64,000 bases of DNA from an uncultured Roseobacter sp. (GTDB lineage Bacteria; Pseudomonadota; Alphaproteobacteria; Rhodobacterales; Rhodobacteraceae), in assembly GCF_947492555.1 (NCBI RefSeq), contig NZ_CANLNE010000002.1, positions 611,501 through 675,500 of the forward strand. Direction: 5' to 3'. The position numbers and the translations under genes were made by a program. Under the pieces are notes generated by a model, which ran no database searches, was not told the DNA's origin, and saw only the letters and a program-made list of their open reading frames with translations. This document shows, piece after piece, positions 40,269 to 50,787 of the stretch. Each line of letters begins with the position of its first letter. Positions within the stretch are counted from its first letter, which is position 1.

Positions 40269-40295
40269 GCGCGGCGGTTCACAAGACCGCCGCGC
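40269..40295 (+). promoter_or_regulatory. Strong hairpin without U-tract between gltB and mtgA
   Basis: GCGCGGCGGT-TCACAAG-ACCGCCGCGC perfect 10-bp stem, 17 nt before mtgA ATG. Confidence 0.6.
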
Positions 40296-40312
40296 AGGCT
40301 TATAGCTGGCTC

Positions 40313-41041
40313 ATGGCAAAACGCGTCACGAAAAAGAACACCCGGTCGCGCAAGAAACCGGCCCGTCAAAACCCGCTACGGCGGGTTTTGCGGTTTCTGA
40401 CCCGCGCGACTCTTGTGCTGGCGGTTGTGATTCTGGGATTGATTGCGCTGGGGGCTGTAGTGAACCCACCGACAACGCCCTACATGTTTGCCCAGTCCCG
40501 TGCCCTTGGTGGAGTATCGCAGGATTGGGTGGAGCTTGACGATGTCTCCCCGGTGATGGCGCGCGCGGTCGTCGCCGCCGAAGATGCCAACTTCTGTACC
40601 CATTGGGGGTTCGATCTGCCGGCAATCAAGAAAGCAATTGAAGATGGCGGAACCCGCGGAGCGTCAACGCTGAGCCAGCAGACGGTGAAAAACGTGTATC
40701 TCTGGCACGGCCGTAACTACACGCGTAAGGCGATGGAGGCGCTTTTGACGCCGATCCTGGAAGCGATCTGGTCCAAACGCCGCATTGTCGAAGTTTATCT
40801 AAACGTCGCCGAATTCGACAAAGGCGTCTTTGGCGTCAAAGCGGCAGCACGCCATTATTTCGGCGTTCGACCCGATCAACTCTCGGGCGTTCAGGCCGCG
40901 CGCCTTGCTGCCATATTGCCGGACCCAAAAGGACGATCCGCCAGCAAACCCTCCGCCTTCGTGCAGAAAAGGGCTCGCGCGATCCTATCCGGGGCAGCAA
41001 CAATCGGCAAAGATGGCCGCGCTGCCTGTTTCGAGAGTTGA
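40313..41041 (+). CDS. mtgA: Monofunctional biosynthetic peptidoglycan transglycosylase
   Basis: AVVAAEDANFCTHWGFD, GASTLSQQTVKNVYLW, KRRIVEVYLNVAEFDKGVFGVKAAARHYFG. Confidence 0.93.
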   Translation: MAKRVTKKNTRSRKKPARQNPLRRVLRFLTRATLVLAVVILGLIALGAVVNPPTTPYMFAQSRALGGVSQDWVELDDVSPVMARAVVAAEDANFCTHWGFDLPAIKKAIEDGGTRGASTLSQQTVKNVYLWHGRNYTRKAMEALLTPILEAIWSKRRIVEVYLNVAEFDKGVFGVKAAARHYFGVRPDQLSGVQAARLAAILPDPKGRSASKPSAFVQKRARAILSGAATIGKDGRAACFES

Positions 41042-41097
41042 AACCGGCGAGCGTTGCGGGCATTGAGGAGGGGTTACGCAACCACTCGGAACTCTCG

Positions 41098-41763
41098 ATG
41101 GCACGCCTGTTTCATGTCCCCCTCTCCCCATTTTGTCGCAAGGTGCGTCTGAGCCTCGCGGAGAAGAAAGTCGAGGTTGAACTGGTCGAGGAAAAGTACT
41201 GGGAGCAGGACCCGGACTTTATGCGACGCAACCCGGCTGGCAAGGTGCCTGTCTTGCGGCTTGACGGGGTGATGATGGCCGAAAGCGCCGCGATCTGCGA
41301 ATACATCGAGGAAACGCGCCCTGACCCCGCGCTGATGCCAAAGGACGCCGTTGCCCGCCAGGAAGTGCGCCGCCTCGTCAGCTGGTTCGATGACAAGTTC
41401 CACCATGAGGTAACGTCCAAATTGCTCTATGAGCGGGTGAACAAGAAGGTGATGGGCCACGGCTATCCCGATAGTTCCAACGTCAAGGCCGGTGCCAAAG
41501 CGATCAAGTATCATCTGGATTACATGACGTGGCTGCTCGACCACCGCCGCTGGTTGGCGGGGGATGTGATGACACTGGCCGACTTTGCAGCCGCCGCGCA
41601 TCTGAGCGCGCTGGACTACATCTCTGACGTGGATTGGAACCGATCCGACGTCGTCAAGGACTGGTATGCCAAGATCAAGTCGCGGCCAGCCTTCCGGTCC
41701 ATTCTGGCCGATCAGGTGCCAGGATTTCCGCCACCGAAACACTACAATGATCTCGATTTCTAG
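41098..41763 (+). CDS. Glutathione S-transferase family protein
   Basis: PLSPFCRKVRLSLAEKKVEVELVEE, NPAGKVPVLRLDG, ESAAICEYIEE. Confidence 0.9.
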   Translation: MARLFHVPLSPFCRKVRLSLAEKKVEVELVEEKYWEQDPDFMRRNPAGKVPVLRLDGVMMAESAAICEYIEETRPDPALMPKDAVARQEVRRLVSWFDDKFHHEVTSKLLYERVNKKVMGHGYPDSSNVKAGAKAIKYHLDYMTWLLDHRRWLAGDVMTLADFAAAAHLSALDYISDVDWNRSDVVKDWYAKIKSRPAFRSILADQVPGFPPPKHYNDLDF

Positions 41764-41772
41764 TAACATGTC

Positions 41773-42825
41773 ATGGGCAATCGTTTGCCTGGCCTGACGG
41801 AACGCCTGAAGGCGGAGGCGGATGCTGCCGGGTTTGTGGCGTGCCGCATTTGCAGACCGGATGCGGTACCCGAGGTGGCGGAGCGGTTGAACGCCTTTGT
41901 CGCAGCGGGCTATCACGGCCAGATGGCGTGGATGGCCGAGCGGATGCACTGGCGCGGAAATCCCGCAGCGCTCTGGCCCGAGGCGCGTTCGGTCATCATG
42001 CTGGCGGAGAGCTACACGCCAACCCACGACCCGCTGGCCATACTGCAGGAGCCTGATCGCGGCGCCATTTCGGTCTACGCGCAGGGGCGAGACTATCACG
42101 ATGTGGTCAAGAAGCGCCTGAAACGGCTGGCCCGCTGGCTTTTGGCCGAGGCTGATGAGCCCGCAGAGGTCAAGGTTTTCGTGGATACCGCGCCGGTGCC
42201 GGAAAAGGCGCTGGGTGCTGCGGCGGGATTGGGCTGGCAGGGTAAACACACCAATCTTGTGAGCCGTGAGTGGGGCAGCTGGGCTTTTCTGGGGACGATT
42301 TTCACCACCTTGGAACTGCCACCTGATGCCGCAGAGGTCGATCATTGCGGGTCTTGTCGGGCGTGTCTGGACATCTGCCCGACTGACGCCTTTCCAGCGC
42401 CCTACCAACTCGATGCGCGCCGTTGCATCTCCTATCTGACCATTGAACACAAAGGCCCTATAGACGAGAGCATACGTACGCGTATTGGAAACCACATCTA
42501 TGGATGTGACGACTGCCTTGCGGTCTGTCCGTGGAACAAATTTGCGGTGACCGCGCGGGACATGCGCTTGACGGCCAGACCGAAACTGACCGCGCCGCAT
42601 TTGGCAGAACTGGCTCAGCTCGATGACGCTGCATTTCGGCATTTGTTTTCCGGATCGGCGGTGAAACGCATCGGGCGGGATCGCTTTGTGCGCAACGTTC
42701 TTTATGCCATCGGCAACTCGGGGCTGCTGGAATTGCGCCCTGCCGCCGCTGCGTTGGTCGGTGACCCGGATGCGACCGTTGTGGATGCTGCGATCTGGGC
42801 CGTGACACAATTGGACGCGAAATGA
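41773..42825 (+). CDS. queG: Epoxyqueuosine reductase
   Basis: [51 protein letters not shown] two 4Fe-4S clusters. Confidence 0.94.
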   Translation: MGNRLPGLTERLKAEADAAGFVACRICRPDAVPEVAERLNAFVAAGYHGQMAWMAERMHWRGNPAALWPEARSVIMLAESYTPTHDPLAILQEPDRGAISVYAQGRDYHDVVKKRLKRLARWLLAEADEPAEVKVFVDTAPVPEKALGAAAGLGWQGKHTNLVSREWGSWAFLGTIFTTLELPPDAAEVDHCGSCRACLDICPTDAFPAPYQLDARRCISYLTIEHKGPIDESIRTRIGNHIYGCDDCLAVCPWNKFAVTARDMRLTARPKLTAPHLAELAQLDDAAFRHLFSGSAVKRIGRDRFVRNVLYAIGNSGLLELRPAAAALVGDPDATVVDAAIWAVTQLDAK

Positions 42826-42889
42826 GGCGAAGAACTCCGCAAAGCAGCACCAAAGGTCCGATTGCGAGGAATGCAAAGGAGAGCGCTTG

Positions 42890-44896
42890 GTGGCGTATTT
42901 ATTGGGTGTAGATACAGGTGGCACATACACCGACGCTGTCCTGCTGAAAGATGAGACTGAGGTGATTGCGTCCGCAAAGGCGCTGACCACGCGCGAAGAC
43001 CTTGCCATCGGCATTGGCAAGGCCGTTAGACTGGTACTCGAAACATCGGGGATCGCGCCCGATACCATTTCGCTGGCCTCGCTGTCGACGACGCTTGCAA
43101 CCAACGCGCTGGTCGAGGGGCAGGGTGGCCGCGTCGGTTTGATTTACATCGGGTTTCGCGCGCGGGACCTGGACGCCCATGGTCTGTCAGATGCGCTGAA
43201 GGGCGACCCCCATTTGATTTGCGCGGGTGGGCATGATCACGCTGGTATGGAAGCGCATCCATTGGACGAGGGGGCGATCACCGACTTCCTGCGCGCGCAT
43301 CGTGATGGGGTCAGCGGGTTTGCCGTGGCGTCGCAATTTGCCACCCGCAATCCGGCCCATGAGGTGCGCGCGGCGTCGCTTGTGGCTGATATCACCGGGC
43401 GTCTGGCTTCTACCTCACATCAATTGTCGGCGCGGTTGAATGGACCGAAACGCGCAGTTACCGCAGTATTGAACGCACGCTTGATTGGCATGATAGAACG
43501 ATTGATCGGTCGCGCCGAACAGGTGCTGCGCGATCTGGAAATCTCCGCACCGTTGATGGTTGTACGTGGAGATGGCGCGTTGATGTCAGCAGAGCAGGCG
43601 CGGGCCCGTCCGATCGAGACGATTTTGAGCGGTCCTGCAGCCTCGATTGTCGGGGCCCGCTGGTTGACCGGCGTGCAGCACGCTCTCGTCAGCGACATTG
43701 GAGGGACAACCACGGACATCGCCCTGCTTCAGAACGGAAAACCTGCCATTGATCCAGGTGGCGCGCAGGTCGGTCCCCACCGGACGATGGTCGAGGCGGT
43801 GGCCATGCGGACAACCGGTCTCGGGGGTGACAGCGAAGTACGGGTCATCGGCGAGGGTCTCAAGGGTGGGCTCAACCTGGGGCCGCGTCGCCTGTTGCCG
43901 GTCTCGCTGCTCGCGGTAGACGCTCCGAAAGCGGTGCATGACGCGCTCGATGCGCAAATGCGCAATACGGTGCCACGCGAATATGACGGCCGGTTTGTGC
44001 GTGCGGTGCCGGGGCAAAGCCTTGAAGGTCTTGGCCCCCGAGATACCGCGTTGCTGCGCCGGATTGGTGGTGCCGTTTGCCCGCTGGCAGACGTTGTTCG
44101 CGTTCGAATCGACACAGGCGCATTGTCCCGGCTTGTTGATCGTGGACTTGTTCAGATTTCTGGTGTGACGCCGTCCGATGCCAGTCATGTCTTGGGAAAG
44201 CTTTCCGGGTGGGATGCGGACGCCGCGGAAAAAGCACTGATGTTGATGGCGCGCCGACGACAGGGTTCAGGAGATGTTTTAGCGAAAAGTGCCAAATCAC
44301 TGGCCCGGATGGTTGTTGATCGACTGACACATCAGACCGCTTTGGCTCTCTTGGAAACCGCGTTCGCGGAAGAGAGTACTTATTTTGGCGATGCGCCGCA
44401 GGCCCTCGCCAGTCACACTTTGATGCAAGCCGGTCTGCAGGACCATCGCGGGTTGGTGCGGCTCAGCGCCGGGCTCAACCTGCCGGTCGTGGGTCTTGGC
44501 GCTTCGGCGGCAAGCTATTACCCTGCGGTTGGCGTCTCCGTCGGCACGGAGATGATTTTGCCCGAACACGCCGATGTTGCGAATGCCATTGGCGCCGTGG
44601 TGGGAAGGATATCAATGCGATGCAGCGGATCCGTGACAGCCCCCAGCGAAGGCCTTTTTCAGGTGCACCTCAGAAATGGTCCGGTTGAAGTCGCTGATCA
44701 GGACGCTGCGCTGACTTTGTTGGAAACCAACCTGCGGGAGGAAGCCCGTGCAAAGGCTCATGCCGCAGGCGCTGAAGATCTGCAGATCACCACGACCAAA
44801 GACATTCGTGTTGCAGGTGTCGAGGCTCGTGAAGTGTTCATCGAAGCGGTTTTGACGGTCGAGGCCAGTGGTCGACCACGCGTGGCATCCGAATGA
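42890..44896 (+). CDS. Hydantoinase/oxoprolinase family protein (HyuA-like)
   Basis: LLGVDTGGTYTDAVLL; GPAASIVGARWLTG; DIGGTTTDIALL. Confidence 0.88.
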   Translation: MAYLLGVDTGGTYTDAVLLKDETEVIASAKALTTREDLAIGIGKAVRLVLETSGIAPDTISLASLSTTLATNALVEGQGGRVGLIYIGFRARDLDAHGLSDALKGDPHLICAGGHDHAGMEAHPLDEGAITDFLRAHRDGVSGFAVASQFATRNPAHEVRAASLVADITGRLASTSHQLSARLNGPKRAVTAVLNARLIGMIERLIGRAEQVLRDLEISAPLMVVRGDGALMSAEQARARPIETILSGPAASIVGARWLTGVQHALVSDIGGTTTDIALLQNGKPAIDPGGAQVGPHRTMVEAVAMRTTGLGGDSEVRVIGEGLKGGLNLGPRRLLPVSLLAVDAPKAVHDALDAQMRNTVPREYDGRFVRAVPGQSLEGLGPRDTALLRRIGGAVCPLADVVRVRIDTGALSRLVDRGLVQISGVTPSDASHVLGKLSGWDADAAEKALMLMARRRQGSGDVLAKSAKSLARMVVDRLTHQTALALLETAFAEESTYFGDAPQALASHTLMQAGLQDHRGLVRLSAGLNLPVVGLGASAASYYPAVGVSVGTEMILPEHADVANAIGAVVGRISMRCSGSVTAPSEGLFQVHLRNGPVEVADQDAALTLLETNLREEARAKAHAAGAEDLQITTTKDIRVAGVEAREVFIEAVLTVEASGRPRVASE

Positions 44897-44900
44897 CTTA

Positions 44901-46958
44901 TCAGGATGCCATGCGGTGAAGGTCTTGAACTGAGCTTTCCGATGTTTCAGAGCTGACTCTGAAGGATGCTGTGATTTTGCCAAGAGACGCGACTTCATTT
45001 GCCAAAAGCTGCGTTGCGGCGTTGGTTTCCTCGAACATGGCTGCATTTTTCTGGGTCACATCGTCCAAGTTGCTTATGGATGCTGTGATTTCCCCCAGTC
45101 CGCCGGATTGTTCCGTCGCTGCGGCAGCCATGTCGCTGACCATATTGGCGACCTCGGATACGAACTCCTCAATTTCAGAGAGCGATTCTCCTGTTTTGGA
45201 TACCAATTGAACGCCTTGCTCCACCTGTTCTGCGGAGGTGGAGATCAGTTTGGCAATCTGAGTAGCGGCCTCAGAGGACCGTTGCGCAAGCGCGCGAACT
45301 TCGGACGCAACCACCGCAAAGCCTCGTCCGGCCTCACCGGCTCGGGCTGCTTCCACGCCTGCGTTGAGGGCCAGCAGATTGGTTTGGAATGCGATATCAT
45401 CGATCACCGACGTAATACTGGAAATCTCGGATGAGCTTTTGGAAATTGCATCCATCGCATCACGTGCGTCGCTCATGACATTGCTGCCAACCGATGCGCG
45501 AGACTTGGTTTTTTCGACAACAGTGCGCGTGTTTTCCGCCGTTTCAGCGGTTGATTTGACTGAAGCGGCCATTTCACTGATCGCTGCCGCTGTTTGCTCC
45601 AGTGCCGCGGCTTGGCTTTCGGTACGACTGCTCAATTCCCGCGACGCAGTGGTAATTTCTTTCGTGCCTGAACCGATTTCGTCACTGCTGTGTACAACGC
45701 CTTTCACGGTATCGCGGAGGCGTGACTGCGCAGTGTTGAAATCAACGCGCAGCATTTCGAATTCATTGGCAAAGGTTGCGTCAATTGACGCGCTGAGATC
45801 GCCTTGCGCCAATCGACTCATTGCTTCCTGCAGAATCGTGACGGCAAACATCCGGTTGCTCACATCCTGCGCGTATTTGACGATCTTGTAAGGCTTTCCA
45901 TCGGCGCCAATGATTGGATTGTAAGAGGCGTTCAGCCACACCTTAGATCCGTCTTTGCCTTCGCGGCAGACTTCGCCTGCGATGATCTCGCCTTTGGCCA
46001 GCCTGCTCCAGTGGTCCGCGTATTCTGGGCTGTTGGCCTGCTCTTCGGTCAGGAACATGCGGTGGTGTTTGCCTTTGATTTCTTCCAAAGAGTAACCAAC
46101 GGCGTTCAGAAACAATTCATTTGCATCCAGAATATGGCCATCGGTTGTGAATTCAATGCAGGCCTGAACCCGGCTGATGGCATCCACCTGTTCATTCGAA
46201 CGTTTGCGGTCTGATACGTCATACGCCAGCATTACGATACCGGTTTGAACGCCCGCTTCGTTAAGAATGGGTGAGTAACTGCATTGTAACCACATCCCCG
46301 TGTCTGCCTTCGAGTAGCGACGAAAGCGACCGATACGGAATTCGCCGTTGCAAACAGCATCCCAGAATTCACCATATTCCACGGTCTTAACATACTTCTC
46401 ACCCGCAAGCATGTGATGTGGCCGGCCAAGCAGCTCATCCCGCGAATAACCAAAAACAGACAAGAGGTTGTCATTTGCTTCGACAAAGTTGCCTTCAAGG
46501 TCAAAGACGGCCTTGCACTGATCGCCTTCGATCGCAGCCAACTGTTTTTGTGTGTCGATTGATGCCTGGTGTCGCCTTGTCACATCTTGCGCGATCAGTA
46601 CGGTTTCCTGGTGTCCGGTATTCTCGTTTTTGACAGCGGTATACGCTCCTTCCAGCCAAACGAACGCGCCTGATGGCGTTTTGTGGCAAAGCACGCCCTG
46701 CTTGAGAATCCCGCTGTTCCCGGTTGCCGAGAACTCGATAACTGCCGAAGAGTCGCCGGCAAAATCCGATTGCGAACAGCCAAGGATATCTTGTTTTGTG
46801 CATCCCAAAGCTGTGCAAAAGGCCGCATTCGCTTCCACGACCTTGCCTTCTTCATCAAACCGAGCAACCACATGTGATTGATCCAATGCCGTCGACAAAG
46901 CCTGAGTGCCGCCAGACTCGGTAGCGGCCCCGGAATTGGTACGGGAAAAAAGACGCAT
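44901..46958 (-). CDS. Methyl-accepting chemotaxis protein with tandem PAS domains, no obvious TM segment
   Basis: Three PAS-like blocks plus HAMP-like region and signalling core [43 protein letters not shown]. Confidence 0.93.
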   Translation of the reverse strand: MRLFSRTNSGAATESGGTQALSTALDQSHVVARFDEEGKVVEANAAFCTALGCTKQDILGCSQSDFAGDSSAVIEFSATGNSGILKQGVLCHKTPSGAFVWLEGAYTAVKNENTGHQETVLIAQDVTRRHQASIDTQKQLAAIEGDQCKAVFDLEGNFVEANDNLLSVFGYSRDELLGRPHHMLAGEKYVKTVEYGEFWDAVCNGEFRIGRFRRYSKADTGMWLQCSYSPILNEAGVQTGIVMLAYDVSDRKRSNEQVDAISRVQACIEFTTDGHILDANELFLNAVGYSLEEIKGKHHRMFLTEEQANSPEYADHWSRLAKGEIIAGEVCREGKDGSKVWLNASYNPIIGADGKPYKIVKYAQDVSNRMFAVTILQEAMSRLAQGDLSASIDATFANEFEMLRVDFNTAQSRLRDTVKGVVHSSDEIGSGTKEITTASRELSSRTESQAAALEQTAAAISEMAASVKSTAETAENTRTVVEKTKSRASVGSNVMSDARDAMDAISKSSSEISSITSVIDDIAFQTNLLALNAGVEAARAGEAGRGFAVVASEVRALAQRSSEAATQIAKLISTSAEQVEQGVQLVSKTGESLSEIEEFVSEVANMVSDMAAAATEQSGGLGEITASISNLDDVTQKNAAMFEETNAATQLLANEVASLGKITASFRVSSETSESSVQDLHRMAS

Positions 46959-47061
46959 CGTATTCTCCTGTTTTAGCCAGTCTTGTCTAAAGCAGGGTTC
47001 CTTAAGATCATCTTTATGTTTGCGGCACGGTATTCATATTCATGAGTGCGGGGCGCCCCTC

Positions 47062-47574
47062 TCACTCGGCAGCTTCGGACCTTTTGGGGAACACCCAGTC
47101 CGGGCGCGCAAAGTGACAGGTATAGCCGTTTGGAATACGCTCCAGATAATCCTGGTGTTCGGGTTCGGCTTCCCAGAAAGCGCCAACCGGTTCCACTTCG
47201 GTCACCACCTTGCCGGGCCACAGGCCAGAAGCTTCGACGTCCGCGATTGTGTCGAGTGCGACGTCCCGCTGGTCTTCATCCACGTAGTAGATGGCTGAAC
47301 GGTAGCTGAGGCCGACATCGTTGCCTTGCCGGTTGGGCGTCGTCGGGTCATGTATCTGGAAGAAGAGCTCCAGCAATTGGCGGAAACTCACCTGCGTAGA
47401 ATCAAAGATGATCTCGATCCCTTCGGCATGGGTACCGTGATTGCGATAGGTCGCCTGCGGTACGTCCCCACCGGTATAGCCCACGCGTGTCGAGATCACA
47501 CCGGCGCGTTTGCGGATCAGATCCTGCATCCCCCAGAAACATCCCCCTGCCAGAACGGCCCGTTGATGGCTCAT
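47062..47574 (-). CDS. msrA: Peptide-methionine (S)-S-oxide reductase MsrA
   Basis: [28 protein letters not shown]. Confidence 0.95.
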   Translation of the reverse strand: MSHQRAVLAGGCFWGMQDLIRKRAGVISTRVGYTGGDVPQATYRNHGTHAEGIEIIFDSTQVSFRQLLELFFQIHDPTTPNRQGNDVGLSYRSAIYYVDEDQRDVALDTIADVEASGLWPGKVVTEVEPVGAFWEAEPEHQDYLERIPNGYTCHFARPDWVFPKRSEAAE

Positions 47575-48020
47575 GCCACATCCTCCACCTGATCCACGTA
47601 ATCACCGTAGCCTTCGGCCGCCATGTCGTCACGGTGCACGAACCGCAAGGACGCCGAGTTGATGCAATAGCGCAGCCCGCCCCGGTCGCGGGGTCCGTCG
47701 GGAAAGACATGGCCCAGATGGCTGTCACCATGGGTCGAGCGAACCTCCGTGCGGGTCATCCCCATGGTGGTGTCGCTGAGTTCGGTGACATTTGCAGGCT
47801 CGATGGGCTTGGTAAAACTTGGCCAGCCGCAGCCGCTCTCGTACTTGTCAGCAGACGCAAAAAGCGGCTCGCTGGAGACGATATCAACGTAAATGCCCGG
47901 CTCCTTGTTGTTCAAGAGTTTGCCGGTGCCCGGGCGCTCGGTCCCGCTCTGCTGGGTCACGCGGTATTCCTCAAGCGACAGGCGCGAGATCGCTTCATCT
48001 GTCTTTTCATATTTGGGCAT
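47571..48020 (-). CDS. msrB: Peptide-methionine (R)-S-oxide reductase MsrB
   Basis: [12 protein letters not shown]...[28 protein letters not shown]. Confidence 0.95.
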   Translation of the reverse strand: MPKYEKTDEAISRLSLEEYRVTQQSGTERPGTGKLLNNKEPGIYVDIVSSEPLFASADKYESGCGWPSFTKPIEPANVTELSDTTMGMTRTEVRSTHGDSHLGHVFPDGPRDRGGLRYCINSASLRFVHRDDMAAEGYGDYVDQVEDVA

Positions 48021-48157
48021 AGGATGCTCCTTTTGTCCTTTGCTTAGTAAATGGGTCAAAAACGTCGGAGTTAAAGAGAAAAACACCTCCGATCACGCAG
48101 GCATGACTTTGCGCTCAGCCGCCCTAAATGTACCACCAAGCGAATAGGGAGAGCCTT

Positions 48158-48679
48158 ATGAAACTTCTTTGCAGCATTTTTCTGGGCCTCTGGATGGCAA
48201 CGGCAGCTTTCGCGGGCATGTCCAGCCACGTGTTCCCATCAATTGATGGCGGCACATTGAACACCGGGGATTGGGCGGGGCAACCGGTGCTGGTGGTCAA
48301 TACCGCGTCGCAATGCGGGTTCACCGGGCAATATGATGGGCTGCAGGCGCTCTATGATACCTACCGCGACCAGGGGCTTGTGGTGCTGGCGGTCCCTTCC
48401 GACGATTTTCGGCAGGAGCTGGGCAGCGCTGAGGAGGTCAAGGAATTCTGCGAGCTGAACTTTGCGCTGGACCTGCCAATGACCGATATCACCCATGTTA
48501 AGGGCTCAAAGGCGCATCCGTTTTATCGCGATGTCGCCGACGCCACCGGGTTCACGCCGCGTTGGAACTTCAACAAGGTTCTGATTGGTCCGGAGGGCGA
48601 TGTGATCGGCACCTGGGGCTCGGCCACGAAACCGCAATCCGCAAAAATCATCGGGGCAATCGAGGCGTTGTTGCAATAG
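48158..48679 (+). CDS. Glutathione peroxidase family protein, predicted exported
   Basis: Signal-peptide-like MKLLCSIFLGLWMATAAFA; VLVVNTASQCGFTGQYDGLQALY; WNFNKVLIGPEG. Confidence 0.9.
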   Translation: MKLLCSIFLGLWMATAAFAGMSSHVFPSIDGGTLNTGDWAGQPVLVVNTASQCGFTGQYDGLQALYDTYRDQGLVVLAVPSDDFRQELGSAEEVKEFCELNFALDLPMTDITHVKGSKAHPFYRDVADATGFTPRWNFNKVLIGPEGDVIGTWGSATKPQSAKIIGAIEALLQ

Positions 48680-48681
48680 CG

Positions 48682-49665
48682 TCAGATGCTGCCACGCCAG
48701 ACCAGACGGGCATCACCCCCCTCCAACCCGGGGCTGATCCCATAGGCGGCACGGTAGCTCTTTGAAAAATGCGACAGCGATTTGAAACCACAGGCGACGC
48801 AGACCTCCGTCACCGAAAAGTCGGTTTGCCGCAACAGATCACGCGCTTTCTCCAACCTGAGCCGGAGATAATAGCGCTTGGGCGACACGCCGACGTACTT
48901 GGCGAACAGCCGTTCAAGTTGCCGCGTCGAGAGACCGATTGCGTCGGAAATTTCATCTGGTGTCAGCGGGTCTTCGATGTTGTTTTCCATGATCTGCATG
49001 GCCATGGCGAGCTTGCCATTGCGCACCTGTGTCCGGCTTTGCAGGGTGGCGCGCTGCGCGTGGTCGGGCAGGCGTGGATCGGTATAGACCATCTGGTCGG
49101 CAACCCATGTGGCCAGTTCGGTGCCATGATCCGCCTTGATCCGCTCCAGCATCATGTCCATGGAGGCCGCCCCGCCCGCCGTGGTGAAGACCCGCCCATC
49201 GATGGAAAAGATCGCGTCCTCCATGATCACATCGGGCAGGATTTCGGTGAGTGCCGCACGGTATTCCCAGTGGGTGGTCACGCGCTTGCCCGCCACCAGA
49301 CCGGCCAGCGCCAGCACATAGGTCCCCGACGAGAGCGCGCCAAAGTCCATACCCTTGCGCACCTCGCGGCGCAGCCAGTTGACCAGGGGTTTACTCGTGT
49401 TGCGCCCCACGTCTTCGCCGGCACAGATCACGATGGTTTCGTTGCGGTCCAACGCGGTCAGGGTGCTATCAGCGGCGGTGGTGACCCCGTTGTAGGCCGT
49501 CACGGGTGCGCCCGTTTCGCTGAGCACCCGCCAACGATAATATGGCCCGCCTGAGGGGTGCCGGTTGGCGAGGCTGAGCGCTTCGAGCGCGCAGGCAAAC
49601 CCAAGCTGCGAGAATCCCGGGATCAATACGAAAGCGTATGGTTTGATGGCATCACGCGGGGTCAT
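48682..49665 (-). CDS. GlxA-type AraC-family transcriptional regulator
   Basis: DJ-1/PfpI-like N-terminus (FVLIPGFSQLGFACALEALSLANR) and AraC HTH (LSTRQLERLFAKYVGVSPKRYYLRLRLEKARDLL...GFKSLSHFSKSYRAAYG). Confidence 0.9.
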   Translation of the reverse strand: MTPRDAIKPYAFVLIPGFSQLGFACALEALSLANRHPSGGPYYRWRVLSETGAPVTAYNGVTTAADSTLTALDRNETIVICAGEDVGRNTSKPLVNWLRREVRKGMDFGALSSGTYVLALAGLVAGKRVTTHWEYRAALTEILPDVIMEDAIFSIDGRVFTTAGGAASMDMMLERIKADHGTELATWVADQMVYTDPRLPDHAQRATLQSRTQVRNGKLAMAMQIMENNIEDPLTPDEISDAIGLSTRQLERLFAKYVGVSPKRYYLRLRLEKARDLLRQTDFSVTEVCVACGFKSLSHFSKSYRAAYGISPGLEGGDARLVWRGSI

Positions 49666-49739
49666 CAGCGACAGGTCCAAAGCCAGCGGTGGTTTTAAAC
49701 CTGACCCTAGACGTGATCGCAATGCGCAGACTGGTCGGT

Positions 49740-50609
49740 TTACGTCTTTGAATGTCGCGAAAGCTGTACGGCGAGGATGCCAAGCGCGATGATCGCCACG
49801 CCGATCACATCTCGGGCGCCCAGTTTCTCACCCAGCAGCAAGGCGGCGATGGCCACGCCGAGGAAGGGGTTAAGGAAATGGAAGGTGGCAGCTCGTGTTG
49901 CCCCGATGCGGTTGACCAGCCAGAACCAGACAAAGGTGGCCGCCAGACCGGGCACCAGCGTGGTGTAGATGAAGGCTGCAGCCAGCGGCCAGGTGGGGTT
50001 GAAGCGTGGCGTTTCGAAAACGGCCGTGGCCAGCGCCAGTGTCAGGCACCCCACAAGCATCTGCAGCCCCACGATCATCAGGAAGTTTCCGCCAGAGGTC
50101 GCCCCGCGCACGGAGAGTGTCGCGATGGTCAGAGCGACCACGCCGATGCCGCAGAGCATCAACCCATAAAGATCAATGCCGCCGGTGATGCGCGTGCCCA
50201 TGATCAGCCCGACACCGACAACGCCCGCGACAAGTCCTGCGAAGCTGAGCGGGCGCAGCCCTTCCCCCAGAAAGGCCCACCCGGCCAGCGCCACCAACAG
50301 GGGCATGGTAGAGGCGATGATGGCGGCAACCGAGGCTTCGATGGTCTGCATCGCCACGAAGTTCAGGCCGAGGTAGACCGCATTTTGCAGGATGCCGAAG
50401 AGGATCGTGGCCCGCCATTGCGCAGGGGTCAGATGCCAGGACTGCCCCAAGGCACGGGCGATTGCGACGCCCAGCAGCCCAGAGATCAGGTAGCGCAGCG
50501 TCAAAGCGGCCAGCGGTGAGGCATCGGCCACGATAATGCGTGCAGAGGTGAAGGCCGAAGACCACATCAGGGCAAAGGCGAGCCCCGCAAGAATTGCTCG
50601 AATGTCCAT
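49740..50609 (-). CDS. EamA-family DMT transporter
   Basis: About ten TM segments; LAGLAFALMWSSAFTSARI; LVPGLAATFVWFWLVNRIGATRAATFHFLNPFLGVAIAALLLGE. Confidence 0.88.
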   Translation of the reverse strand: MDIRAILAGLAFALMWSSAFTSARIIVADASPLAALTLRYLISGLLGVAIARALGQSWHLTPAQWRATILFGILQNAVYLGLNFVAMQTIEASVAAIIASTMPLLVALAGWAFLGEGLRPLSFAGLVAGVVGVGLIMGTRITGGIDLYGLMLCGIGVVALTIATLSVRGATSGGNFLMIVGLQMLVGCLTLALATAVFETPRFNPTWPLAAAFIYTTLVPGLAATFVWFWLVNRIGATRAATFHFLNPFLGVAIAALLLGEKLGARDVIGVAIIALGILAVQLSRHSKT

Positions 50610-50787
50610 GGGGGCCTTTCTGACGGATCTGTCTGCGGGCCGACCATTTCCCATATCCGCAGGGAGAGCAAGATGCGCCCGGACGCGTTGCCGTGTTTGC
50701 GCAGGCCGTTCATGCGCCGGATGCGATAGACAATCCCGCAGCGGGCGCTAGACTTCCCGCATAGGTTTAAATTCGCGGAGGGATTCC

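Noticed and set aside
41074-43104. 676-aa minus-strand ORF opposite GST/queG/hyuA
   Set aside because: Covers three confident genes on the opposite strand; no motifs.
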